A stretch of 64,000 bases of DNA from Hermatobates lingyangjiaoensis (GCA_026182355.1 JAPFBL010000239.1:186001-250000), one strand, 5' to 3'; shown: positions 43,824-54,829, counted from the first letter of the stretch. Made by a program: numbers and translations. Notes: generated by a model from the sequence alone, not told the origin.

Positions 43824-45400
43824 CATGTCGTTTATAAAGGCAGTTCACCTATACTAATACTAGAAGAACACAAGCAATTGAGTTCAGCAAACATATTATT
43901 CAGTATAATGATAGAATTAGTGAAAACAATCAAACAATCAAGGAACAGTCAATTTGCAAGAAAGCATCTATGATTTTACGATTTTTGATAATTATCGACT
44001 AATATCATAAGAATAATTTCCTCTTGTAATTAACGCTATTTATAGTGTAAATAAGCACAAAATACAAGGAAGAAGTGAAAACAGAAAAAAAATGTAAATT
44101 GGAATGAAATGTGTTTTGAGTATAATGGAAGCGACTGGCATTTCAGTGATTACGATTGATAGCGGCAAAGAAGAGATAGGGAGAAAAGTCTGAACCGGTG
44201 AGAGAGCGACAATCAATACCTGAGTATTACACCATTCTTAGCCACAACACGCCCTCCTCTCTGTCCCGAGTCCCTTCTATCCACATATCTTACATAGATT
44301 CCACAAATGATAAGCACTTCTTATCTAAGCTAAACAAAATATCTCTTTAATTAACCCCTGTAATATTCATATTGAATGAGTTACACAATTAAAAACTTGA
44401 AATGCACACTGACACCCCTTGACAAAGACTACTCCAATCAAAACGAAAGGACAAAGCATAATAAAGCTCAAACACCCACTTCAGTTACTGAATAATCTAA
44501 CCCGAATAATCTAACGGTCAGCTCGCTATGCTTTGATGTATTTTAGTTGTGCTATCCTGATATAAGTATATAAACTCAATATGGAACGCTAACCCCATGC
44601 CATGGACCATAAAATACTAGTTTTCCTCATGGATTCCCAGTAATCCTCCATGGACCCCTGGGGGTCCATGTGGACCACTTTGATAACCACTACTTTTTAC
44701 TGTTGAAAATTATTTGATTTATTCACATGAAAAATAAAACAGAAACTCATTAGCGTGGAGAAGCTTTCTTTGAAGGAGTCTGTTCTGATAAGAACACGCG
44801 TTTATTAATTGAATTTTAAATCAAATATGAAACTGAAAAGAAAACAAAACGCTTTGATTGCTCTCAACTGGTATAAATGTTGAATTGTTTATGGTACACT
44901 GAAGTGAGAGGCTGCAGTGAAATCAATTCTGGCACGTGCGGCCTCAAAGCGGTGTGCTTTGTGTTACCTTCCAATACGCGTGAGGAGAACGGTTTCAATA
45001 GCTGAGCTTAAAATAGTGTAAAACAGTGTTGCTTTGGTTAACGAGTAGTTCTAAGGGAAGACTGCCAGGTGAAGATCTTATGAGGCGATCGATATTTCGT
45101 GCATTCGTGGGAAGGCTACTAAAGAATCACGTATCACTCTGCCTCATCTAGCTGATGTCGAGTCATTCAATCATCCTTGTCACCATGTTAATCAGAACTG
45201 AAAACAGTAGTTTCGAAATGACTCCTAAAAGTCATTTACAGAAGGTACTCTGCAGCCACTGACAGCATACTTCTAACAGTATTTTCCAACTTTTTTTTTA
45301 CATATTACGTTTTTTATTTAACAACAATATGAATCTTAACAATAAAAAGAAAAGATTGAAATGGCATATATCTTTATAGCAAAATTAAATTATACATGCA
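43824..45400. other. Unassigned stretch with a hAT-end fragment
   Basis: 44585-44692 repeats the right end of the hAT element at 7810-8386 (CCATGGACCCCTGGGGGTCC, GATAACCACT). The rest has no recognisable gene; 44880-45300 is slightly GC-richer without a supported frame. Confidence 0.5.
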
Positions 45401-45425
45401 CTAGCAAACGTACCCGTCTTTGACG
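45401..45425 (-). mobile_element. Helitron 3' terminus
   Basis: Minus strand: CCGTC-AAA-GACGG hairpin, spacer GTACGTTTG, CTAG, next base T. This is the expected Helitron end in the same orientation as the helicase remnant at 46227-46980. A partial second end (TTCCGTCAAAGAAGTTTGCTA) is at about 46128-46160. Confidence 0.75.
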
Positions 45426-45589
45426 GAATCAAAAATTCTATTATACTTGGTATCCAAAATATCAATTATAGTATTATACTAATACTACAATCAGAAGTTA
45501 TAGAATAGTAGAAAATACCATTATTAGTACAGTGCTAAACAAATGCCTCTGTATACAAAGATTAGATTTTAAGTTAGACATACACAAAT

Positions 45590-46130
45590 CTACAATCAAT
45601 GTTTCAGCTTTATATGTCTTATGGTGGCAATATTTTGTGGACAAACCGACAGACAGAAATTATTCTAAGGATACATGTGGCTACTCTGAAGTATGAAACG
45701 TAAAGAAAACTTGAAATGAGTTAGTTCTAATTAACGTGCTCCCAGTCAAAAGCTAGCACGCAAGCCACTGGGCTACTCTGGTTCCATACCTTACTTTATT
45801 ACCAGTGTTCATATTACGCAAATATTAAATTAAAAAAAAATTTTCGCTGTATTTATTTATAATACATTTGCACTACTGTCATCGGCGAGCAAGCAAGCTA
45901 CTGGCTACCCTGGCTAGATCCCTTTACTTTATTACCATTTTTTATATTATCCACATTTTAAATTCAAAAAAATATTTGTTTGTTACATTTATTTATAATA
46001 CATTTGCACTACTGTCATAGGCGCAAGCCACTGGGCTACTCTGGTCCCATACCTTACATTATTACCAGTGTATTTATTAAGCAAATATTAAATTAAAAAA
46101 AAGTTTACAGTTATATATAATACATAGCAA
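45590..46130. repeat. Three tRNA-like SINE heads and a repeated Helitron-flank segment
   Basis: On the minus strand, CAGAGTAGCCCAGTGGCTTG-type heads occur at about 45750-45785, 45885-45925 and 46020-46055, spaced about 135 bp apart with AAATATTAAATTAAAAAAAA and ATACATTTGCACTACTGTC between them. 45590-45740 (ATGTCTTATGGTGGC, GACAAACCGACAGACAG, GAAACGTAAAGAAAACTTGA) recurs at 47100-47430 on the other side of the helicase remnant. Confidence 0.6.
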
Positions 46131-46226
46131 ACTTCTTTGACGGAATCAGAAGTTCCGTCATTTTTGGTATTCCAAAATGTCATTAGAAATTATAGAACAG
46201 TAGAAAATACCATTACTACTACAGTG

Positions 46227-46980
46227 TTAAACAAATGCCTCTAAATACACTACATTAGCTGTCTGTCCTTCAGGTTCATGGTAGAAGAAAGAGTTGAAAC
46301 CTCTGACCCTTGAGCAAGTAAACTACAGTTGACCATGTGAGAAAAACTTGGTTTCGCTACCTTGTATTCCTGCGTTAGATGAAGTCTCCCTTTGCGACTT
46401 AGTTAACGTCATTGCGAAATAGACTCTGACCGGACTTTGCAATCATTTCAACGTAAACAGACTGTGGCTCGGAATCATGGTATGTGTGGTATACACACAG
46501 ACTCCCAATACCACATCCAGTCATTATGTCCGCCTCTATGGCATATCTGTGTAGAGCACGAACACAGAGTCGTGTCCCGTTCCACAGTTTTGGGGCACTC
46601 ATGTTTTGTAACATGAAATTTGTTACTGCTATAAATTGCAGCATGATTGGTTCTCCTACTTTAAGTTTTTACTCATGAGCAGGCAGTCTAGGAGAAATAA
46701 ATTCAGAGTCAAGAAATTCAATTAGATAATGAACTGCTTCTTCATCACTAATCCAATCTCTTTACTGACTTGTAAGGTCTTTCCTCGGTATGATATAGCG
46801 TAAGAACTTGTTTGTTGATTTTTCCTGCGTGTTCGTATTAAGAGTTGAGAATTGCTCATTTACAAAACTATTTATTCGTAATAGATAGTACATCCTCAAC
46901 TCTGGGAAACACTTTTTCAAAGATGTCAAATATGCAATATATTCATATGCTCCAATGAAATTAAAATCAACTAACAATAC
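46227..46980 (-). pseudogene. Helitron Pif1-like helicase C-terminus, frameshifted
   Basis: Minus-strand order: AVHYLIEFLDSEF, SPRLPAHE, stop, KLKVGEPIML; APKLWNGTRLCVRALHRY, AIEADIMTGCGIGS; frameshift; LQSPVRVYFAMTLTKSQ; further shift; TCSRVRGFNSFF, EGQTANVVYLEAFV and a stop at 46227. KVGxPIML, NGTRL and FAMTxxKSQ are hallmark segments of the Helitron helicase, and SRVRxF is its motif VI. It has at least two stops and two frameshifts. Confidence 0.88.
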
Positions 46981-47089
46981 CTACTTGCTTCACCTGTGTA
47001 TTTTCAAAACAAACTTGTTAGGAAAATACGCTTAAAACCCTATAACTTCGTTTCTGTACTTAATTATGAATCTATTCATAGCCCATATT

Positions 47090-47460
47090 TTTAGTTAGGC
47101 ATACACAAATCCAGTGTCAAAGTTTCAGCTCGTCATGTCTTATGGTGGCTGAGTTTACTTGTGACAAACGTTTTTGCTTTAAACGTCCACAACTTCACTT
47201 CTACGCTGAATTTCCAAATAATTCAGAGCCTATATTTTAAGTTAGACCTACTCAAATCTACTGTAAAAGTTTCAGCTTTATATGTCTTATGGTAGCTGAG
47301 TTTACTTGTGACAAAGTTTTGCGGACAAACAGACAAACCGACAAACCGACAGAAATTTTTCTAAGGGTGGATTCGGTTTCTCCAATGTATGAAACGTAAA
47401 GAAAACTTGAATTGAGTCAGTTCTAAGCAATGTACAGACAAAATCATTATTTTATTTATA
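47090..47460 (-). repeat. Direct repeat of Helitron-flank segment, two diverged units
   Basis: GTTTCAGCT..ATGTCTTATGGTGGCTGAG occurs at about 47120-47160 and again at about 47270-47300, followed by CAAACAGACAAACCGACAAA. It matches 45590-45740. Probably part of the Helitron or of a separate dispersed repeat that inserted on both sides. Confidence 0.55.
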
Positions 47461-47599
47461 TAGATTATTGTGTGATTTTGAAATGAATTGTTATTTGAAA
47501 TGATTTGCATTGATGGTTTATGATTAGGTACCTAAAACAACTCGACCAGTATATCAATCTGTACATGAAAACGTATGAGGGACCAGTTAGAGTAGGAAT

Positions 47600-48100
47600 G
47601 CATGTAGTATGAACATTTGTGAGTGTACGACATGTTCGTGTACGACTTGCATGCTTATCTGTGAGTGTACGACATGTGAGTGTACGACTTGCAAGTTTAT
47701 CTGCGAGTGTACGATACGTGGGCATGCAGCTTGCACGCCAATCTGTACGACATGTGAATGTACGACTTGCACACTTATCTTTCAGTGTACGACACGTGGG
47801 TATGCGACTAGCACGCTAATCTGTGAGTATTGTACAACATGTGAGTGTACAACTTGCAAGTTTATCTGCGAGTGTACGATACGTGAGTATGCAGCTTGCA
47901 CGCTAATCTGTGAGTGTTGTACATGTGAGTGTACGACTTGCACGCTTATCTTTCAGTGTACGACACGTGGTTATGCGACTTGTAAGATGATTTGAGAATG
48001 AATGTACAACATATGGGTGTGCGACTTGTACGCTTATCTGTGAGTGTTGTACGATGTGTGGGTGTGCGACTTGTACGCCTATCTGTGATTGTGGCAGTCT
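47600..48100 (+). repeat. Cys-codon-rich minisatellite (GTGAGTGTACGACTTGCA)
   Basis: Diverged units of about 17-51 bp built on GAGTGTACGAC and TTGCACGCTTATCTG. Three forward frames and a reverse frame stay open for 60-128 codons; the longest (47609-47995) reads CECTTCECTTCKFICECT-like Cys/Thr repeats. Open frames in several phases are expected from a repeat without stops, so I do not call a gene. Confidence 0.85.
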
Positions 48101-48800
48101 CTGTCCATCAGCTCCTCACTGCTGCAAAGACTAGTAGATGGTCGACATGTCTTCTGATTATTCATGTTGATATTCGATTTAAACATGTACGCAATGTTAA
48201 TAACATTTCTTATATGAACTCGTCATTCCTGATTATAGTTCTTTTTCTCATCTAGTCTACCTTCAAGTCAACCAAAGCGATCTCTCTTGTAGTCGAGAAG
48301 TCGGTCAAGAGAAAAGCAAACCCTCGGCTCAAACGTATTCAAACTTAATCCCAACATTGATCTCCAGGCTAATCGCTAAGAAACAGATTTAATATAAAAG
48401 ACCACTGTTGAAATGAGCCAATAGAAAAGATTACGTGGCTAGTAGAAATAACCTGAAAAGCCTTCTGTTGAGTGAATGGAACAGATTAGAAGAGCTGCCT
48501 TGGATAAAGAATCAAAATCAAAGATTAGTACCTATGGAAAGTGAAATGATTTCTTCTATAGAGATACTAATTAGGCGTCATTAATAAAGGCAATTCATCC
48601 CGTACTAATACTAGAAGCAGACCTGTGATTGATTTGAGCTGGCTATATGATCGAACTTGAGGCGGTGAATTGAATCAAGCGAATTATCACTAAGCAATTT
48701 CCAACATTAAAACACTATTTATAAAATATCGAAGTGCTATCAAACATAAGGTGTCAAGTACACAACTATCTCATAAACGCTCGTCAAGTCAATACACATG
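48101..48800. other. Unassigned stretch
   Basis: No gene, RNA or element recognised. The words CCCGTACTAATACTAGAAG (48598) and CACCTATACTAATACTAGAAG-like sequence at 43848 are shared, a small dispersed repeat. Confidence 0.4.
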
Positions 48801-49195
48801 GCAGGTCACAACCTTTTCTATATCCATTCTGCAGGTCACAACAACCTTTTCTATATCCATGCTGCAGGACGAAACCTTTTCTCTGTCCATGCAGCCGGCT
48901 ACAACCTTTTCTCTGTCCATGCAGCAGGCTGCAACCTTTTCTATGTCCATGTTGCAAGTCACAACCTTTTCTCTGTCCATGCAACAGGCTGCAACCTTTT
49001 CTCTGTCCATGCAGCAGGCTGCAACCTTTTCTATACCCATGCTGCAGGTCGCAACCTTTTCTATACCCATGCTGCAGGCTGCAACCTTTTCTATGCCCAT
49101 GCTGCAGGTCGCAACAACCTTTTCTATGTCCATGCTGCAGGCTGCAACCTTTTCTATACCCATGCTGCAGGCTGCAACCTTTTCTATATCCATGC
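48801..49195 (+). repeat. 30-bp minisatellite, about 13 copies
   Basis: Units of GCAACCTTTTCTCTGTCCAT plus GCAGCAGGCT. Some units carry a 3-bp insert (ACAACAACC), so length stays a multiple of three. As a result, three plus frames and two minus frames are open for 66-183 codons (for example LQPFLCPCSR and MDIEKVAACS repeats). Variants alternate CTCTGTCC, CTATACCC and CTATATCC. Taken as non-coding tandem DNA unless transcripts show otherwise. Confidence 0.93.
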
Positions 49196-49800
49196 CACTA
49201 AAAATTTGTCAGATCCCATACCTCAGACTCTTTATTTCTTCACGAAAATTATTTAAGTATATCAAAAAGTTACTAATTAAAATTACAAACTTTTTTAATT
49301 AACCAAATGAAAGAATAAAGTATACCACCTTACCATATAATAACGCATACAAATAACTTACATAATGAAAAACACAGACCAGGTTTAAAACTGTGTTTAT
49401 TTATAATAAATATAGCTGTCTTAGAACAAGCTGGGTAAGCCAAGAAGTTTATGGGTTTAAAAAACATATGGTCACTTCACACCACACTATAATATATACT
49501 AGGTAATAAAATATGTTTTACAGTGGAGTAACTATTATTATTACCGTTTATAAACATTGTGCTAAGTGTCAAACGCTATCAGTGGCAATCGGTAATTGTA
49601 TCTGATTACAAAGTACCAGAGTAGGAATTATTTATAAAATGTTGGCACTCGACTGCGCCATGATGAAATTAATAATTTGAATATTATATAAATACGCCCA
49701 GTCCAACCTACCTTGAGACTTTTGATTAACAACACCGAGTGTCAGGCATTTATCTTCATTGAGTCGTTTATTTTTGAAAGTGGTTTATCAAGTTCATTGA
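49196..49800. other. Unassigned AT-rich stretch
   Basis: No recognisable element; ends in the (TA)n tract that opens the next foldback. Confidence 0.45.
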
Positions 49801-50215
49801 TTTAAATATATATATATATATATACTTTAAATTACACAAAGCACGACACAGAAAAAAATAATAAAAAGAACACTTACAGAATTCAATATTTCGAACTGGT
49901 TTTCGTCATGAGGAGTACACTAGAAGAGAGGACGAAGTGAGATAGATCTCTCCACGTCGAAGGACGGAGCGCGAATCGCAAATTCTAATGAATGAATTCT
50001 AATCATGATTCTAATGAATGATACGCGTTCCGTCCTTCGACGTGGGAAAATCTCTCTCACTTCGTCCTCTCTTCTAGTCTACTCCTGATGACGAACAACG
50101 GTTCGAAATATTGAATTCTGTAAGTGTTCTTTTTATTCTTTTTTCTGTGTCGTGCTTTGTGTAATTTAAAGTTTTATAGTCCTTGTGGACCATTTCTTAT
50201 ATTTATTAATATATA
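49800..50215. mobile_element. PLE-tail foldback, motif family E2
   Basis: The arms start ACTTTAAATTACACAAAGCA and its complement and meet around ATTCTAATGAATGA repeats. The plus motif at 50081-50120 is intact; the minus motif (49880-49915) has CUCAUGA. (TA)n lies on both outer sides. Confidence 0.8.
50081..50120 (+). ncRNA. Hammerhead-like motif, family E2
   Basis: CUC, CUGAUGA, one extra C, hairpin GAAC-AACG-GUUC, GAAA, UA, UU, GAAUUC. Core complete; helix I is short (two pairs, then mismatch). TCTGTAAGTG follows, as in families C and F. Confidence 0.5.
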
Positions 50216-50428
50216 TATATATATATATCAATGATCAAACCGTAATATGAAATGGGAAAACAAGACTACGATCTTTCAACCATAACAAGCGGTCTTCGTC
50301 AGAATCAAAAACCCAACTGAGTATTTCACGAGTTTATGTGAACTCCTGGCTTGGAGTCGTTATCAAAAAACGAAAACAAAAAAAATGAAACTGAGTAAGT
50401 AAAAAAGACTAAACAAATAAAGGAACAA
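50215..50428 (-). mobile_element. PLE 3' end with family-A motif
   Basis: Directly downstream (minus strand) of the GIY-YIG remnant. After about 100 bp of UTR comes CAGTTGGGTTTTTGATTC, the family-A motif (50264-50306: CUGACGA, GAAA, GAUC) and the usual tail ending in (TA)n. It identifies family A as a PLE terminus. Confidence 0.75.
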
Positions 50429-50722
50429 CTAACGATTGAGGTTAAGCCCAGGGGCCGATCTACCACCCAGAAGACTAATAAGTGCTTCTTCTGAAGCTCT
50501 TGGACTGACTTTCGAATTAGTCTCATCAATCTGCCTCAGGACCTGCACACGGAGACAGTCTCTGAAACTGAGTTCATGAGAACTGGCATGGGCAGCAACG
50601 GGAAGGTGACTGCGTTTGCGAATGGACGACCTGTGATCATTCAAACTCAGGCTTAGCTTGGTGGAAGCTAAACCCACATAAAAGAAATCACACTGGCTGC
50701 AGTCCCAACTGATTTCTTCGCT
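50429..50722 (-). pseudogene. PLE GIY-YIG endonuclease, C-terminal fragment
   Basis: The minus frame reads EEISWDCSQCDFFYVGLA, STKLSLSLNDHRSSIRK, SHLPVAAHASSHELSF, RDCLRVQVLRQIDET, EEALISLLGGRSAPGLN and stop. CxxCDFFYVGLAxxxLxxRLNxHRSSI-like order, then HLPVAxH and an EEALIxxLGG...PGLN end, is the GIY-YIG module that closes PLE proteins. The usual Arg in the LxxRLN position reads Ser. Open for ~97 codons, truncated on the 5' side by TA repeat. Confidence 0.88.
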
Positions 50723-50739
50723 AATATATATTCATATAT

Positions 50740-51535
50740 ATCCCCAAAGGACAACAAACTATAGAGACAGATTTAAGATACGAACACACCTACAGTCTGT
50801 AATTTTCCGTAGTACTGTCATCAGGAGAGTAGAAACCAATCACTACCGTCACTAGAGAGACGTAGTGCCGACCTACAGAGACCGTCACTAAGTTGGAGAA
50901 AAATATGTTATCACACGCGAGCCCTGTTTAAGTCAAGTAAGAAAAATAAACCAGGGATAAAGTGAAGAGGTAAGAAATAATAAGTGAAACTGAAGAAAAT
51001 GAAGAAATATAAATAATAAAAACTTGAAAAAATAATAATAACGAAGAATATTAAGAAGAAAATAAATGAAACTAAAGAAAATCTGGGAATATAAATATTA
51101 AATACTTAAATAATAATAATAATAATGAATATGATTAGAATAAATTAAATTTAGTTAAAACTAAAGTTGTATAAATAATAATTAAAATAAAAGAAAAAAA
51201 AGCGAAAATAAATCAGATCATATTTATTCTTAAATTATTAATTATTAATATTCTTCATTATTATTTTAAGTTTTTATTATTTATATTTCCTCATTTTCTT
51301 CAGTTAGACTTATTATTTCTCAGCTCTTCACTTATCATTAATTTATTTTTCTAACTTGACTTGAACAAGGCACGCATTTGACAACACTGTTGGTCTCCAA
51401 CCGTTGCTTCACCAGTGTGCTTGGTGTCCCTGTCTCAACTCTCCTGATGATGGTTCAACCGAAAATTAGAGACTGTAAGTGTGTTCGTATCTTTAATCTG
51501 TGTTTATAATATAATATCGTACATAATATAATATA
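50740..51535. mobile_element. PLE-tail foldback, motif family C, with long A/T-rich arms
   Basis: The left arm has a damaged minus motif near 50797-50832. The right arm has an intact motif at 51440-51472. Between them A-rich sequence (50930-51200) mirrors T-rich sequence (51210-51360), including TCAAGTAAGAAAAATAAAC and its complement. A further T-rich relative is at 55010-55390. Confidence 0.75.
51440..51472 (+). ncRNA. Hammerhead-like motif, family C representative
   Basis: UCUC, CUGAUGA, one extra U, hairpin GGU-UCA-ACC, GAAA, AU, UA, GAGA. UCUC/GAGA form a 4-bp helix I and AU is a palindrome. All conserved core bases are present. CTGTAAGTGTG follows. Confidence 0.55.
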
Positions 51536-52099
51536 TACGTAAATATATTATATTATGTACGAGAATATATGATCGCGTACCAGAACATATGACTGTAACA
51601 CAACACAAAAAAAATTGAAATGACAAGGTACAGAGAATGTAAAATTGAAAAAGTGTCCTTACTTTTCGATCACACCTCATTTAGGTTGATAGGATTAGTA
51701 AATCTCGAAAGAAGAAGTTCGCAGCCCTGTCCCAGTCACAACTCCATTTCTCACGCACTTTCTCTAATTATTTAGTGCACTTTTCTTAAAGAGTTGCAGT
51801 TTTAAAAGTACTGTGTGCAACACAGTATTTATAATAAAAGCTGTAGCGTAAACCTAGCTTGCAGCTAACAGAGTGCACAAGCTGTTTGGCAATGAACACT
51901 ACTAGCGTAAACAGTGGCCTTGAGACATAAGGAACTAGACAGGGGTTAACGGCGCCTCCCGCCATCTGTTAATTGTTTTAACTATAGTACAACTAAAACA
52001 CAACAATATCATCTAACAACATTAAAAAAAGATCTTAAACTTTTTAACTAATCCATGCAGATTATCATATACCAAATTGTTTTATTAAATTCTAACTAA
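51536..52099. other. Unassigned stretch
   Basis: An inverted TATATTATGTACGA pair at 51520-51570 follows the foldback. Otherwise nothing is recognised. Confidence 0.4.
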
Positions 52100-52599
52100 T
52101 ACCGTCTTTTTCCGAAAATAAGACGCTATCTTACTTTCTATTTAGGTCCAAAATACGTGCTAGGGCTTATTTTCGTGGAAGGGCTTCTAGTATAATAACT
52201 AATAGGTAATAATTAGACTTACAAGACTGAAATGCACAAACGTTGTACCTGCACCGTCACTCTATGTAAACTGCTGCTTTCAATAATACTTTGAAGGTAA
52301 ATTCTACTTTATATATTCTAGGGATTAATTTTGGCACGTGCCTCTGCATCGCATGAAACGAACTATATACTCGTAGGTAAACAAGGGATTTCTCAGAATA
52401 TTTTATTTCAAACAATTCTCTGAAATATTAGAGAAACTGGAGGTACATACTAAATTCAACATTATTCTTTAACGAATTATATTTTCCACATTATTTTAAC
52501 TAGGGATTATTTTGGGACAGGGTTAATATTCAAAAAAGTTCCCAAAATCAGGATAGGGCTAATTTTCCAGGGATGTTTTATTTTCGGAAAAAGACGGTA
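52100..52599. mobile_element. TIR element T1, 500 bp
   Basis: The ends are TACCGTCTTTTTCCGAAAAT and (reverse complement) TACCGTCTTTTTCCGAAAAT, a perfect 20-bp terminal inverted repeat. The body matches 32829-33323. No ORF. Confidence 0.92.
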
Positions 52600-53654
52600 T
52601 GCTTAGTTGTATATTTGTAAATACAGATGTTAAAAGAAAAAATCGTAACGAAAATTCAAATACATTGTTTTTCAATTTGTAATTTCTAATCGAAAAATTT
52701 AGGCACTACTTGTTTAATAGGTATTTATAACCAGGATCCTTCGATTATTATCAGCCACATATGAAATATCATAACACACGAAACCGTTCGGGCTTCTAAA
52801 ACAACGATTCCCGTCGTGATATGATGGATTTGTACAATAACTAATATAGGGTTTTAAACTCTAATTCTTTTAAAAAAAAAATTGGTTCTAAAGTATTACG
52901 AACTACGGAGCCGGAGCATTTTAGACAGATTTCAAAGCCAACTCCGGGTTTATCTATAGGTATACAAAACTTCCCTGACTTCTAAAAGTTTATTAAAGCC
53001 AGAAGAAACTAAGAGATACAGATGGTAGGATTCTTCGACTCACACATATTGAACGGTATTGTAAGTTATTAGAATAGGGGCGGGCAGGTAATGTCTCGTG
53101 ATCACTGTACGAGCCTTAGACAGGCACACAGTTAAATCGTACGCAGAATTGTATAGTAAAAGTTAGAAACTGCATAACTGCATAATAAAAAAATCTGGAG
53201 TGGCCTACACTCTACTATACTATAAGTAACTTAATGTCAAATTTCTTGAGTATATAAAACATAACGTCTCATTTAAGCATAACGTAAACATCTAAATGGG
53301 ATATAATTATTAGCCTGTCATACCTGAGGTAGTACAGATAGTGATTGAAGGACATATCAATTTATAAGCTTATTTTTGTACATCACAAATAATTTATTAT
53401 TTGCAAATAATTTCATTAGTATAACTACAGCAGTAATAACATTTTTGAAAAACCAAAGTGAACATTTCTTGAAACGAAATATTATCCTACAAGTGAACAT
53501 GGCTATTGTTCAAATAGTTAGTAGATTTCTTACATCGTTTACTTGACATCCTTCTACATTGAATATTAATGTAAAATTTTCAAATTTGAAACAGTAAAAT
53601 ACTCTTTTTTTCTCTGAAAAACTTCTTAAACAGCGAAGAAAATGTTGTTTTCAG
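52600..53654. other. Unassigned; possible 5' part of the R1 element
   Basis: 53190-53225 carries AAATCTGGAGTGGCCTACAC and ACTATAAGTAACTT, matched at 33525-33560. A complementary palindrome to the R1 3' end suggests R1 may begin here, making the full element about 1.6 kb. Not proven. Confidence 0.35.
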
Positions 53655-54829
53655 GTGATTTGTTAATTAAAGATGTACGATAATTACATTTATTAATCTC
53701 TGAACGAAAGATTTCAATTTTGAATTATCTTTTACATTTTTGGTTTTTAACAGAATTATTATACTGGGAATTTTATGGCTTCTTAGTATTTAATAAGATC
53801 ATTTTCCTTCCCCTTTGTCAAATAACATATATACGAATTTTTTTTTAATGAGTGTTATCATTTACCTGCACAATATTATTCCTCTTACATCTCTTATAAG
53901 TCAATAATATATTTTCATTTTTCCATTAGAAACATCAATTTTATCTCAGTGGATTCGCTCAAAAAATTTCTAAGTCAATGTAAACAATGTAAAAAAATAC
54001 AAAAAATTCGACAAGTATAGCAGGTGATCTCTTAGTCTAGAATAAACAAACAGTTTTTATATCGTTATTGCTCTTTCCCGTAGTTGAAACTTCATGAATT
54101 TTTTTTTGTGAATTGCTAATTTTTTGTTCCATTTTTGGTCAAATTTTCATTTTTTTTTAACGAGCCGTTTAGCGTCAAAAAATCATTTTCTGAAAACACA
54201 AATCGTACTCTAACGCCCCTTTAGCGAAAGTAATTTCAAAAAAAAATATCTCAACTCATTTGCCATATAATGTTCTATTTGTAGGCATAGTTTCATTCTT
54301 GTCCGTCAAACAGTATGGATTGTATCGCTCTCACAAGGTTTGAGATTGAATTATAAGTCAAAATTTTTACATTTTATTGAAAAAAACACATTTCCTGTTG
54401 TCTTAAAATTTTGAATGTATTTTTCGTTTGTTGCATTTGTAACTTCAAAGATAATGTCAAAATTTCAAAACTCTAGGGTTATCAGTTTAGGAGAAATAAA
54501 TGTTTTAAAAAAAACAGTTTTTGGCAAAAAAAGTGACTTTCCCACCATGCATAATTCTTCCCAAACAATAGGGATCTTCGTCTAAATGGGGCCCATTTTT
54601 GTGTAAAATATCAACTTGATCCATCAAAGATTCTGGACCGTAGCGTGGTAACAAGCAATGCTAACACACGCACCCACCCACGCACCCATCCACCCACCCA
54701 CCCACCCACACACACACAGACATCATCGTAAAAACGTCATAAAACGACTTCTGGTACCTCAAAACATGTAATTCCGTCAAAATCTCGAGATCGAATTTTT
54801 TCACGATCACTATACTTATAGTAAAGTAA
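53655..54829 (+). repeat. Dispersed repeat R1, long copy
   Basis: Nearly collinear with 1-1164 from GGTGATTTGTTAATTAAAGA to the terminal TATACTTATAGTAAAGTAA. The CACCC/CACACA tract is expanded (54664-54718). Few substitutions, so the two copies are young or homogenised. Confidence 0.9.

Noticed and set aside
46399..46644. Independent small gene on the minus strand (81 codons)
   Set aside because: It reads as one unbroken piece of a Helitron helicase whose neighbouring pieces are in other frames, so it is a pseudogene segment.
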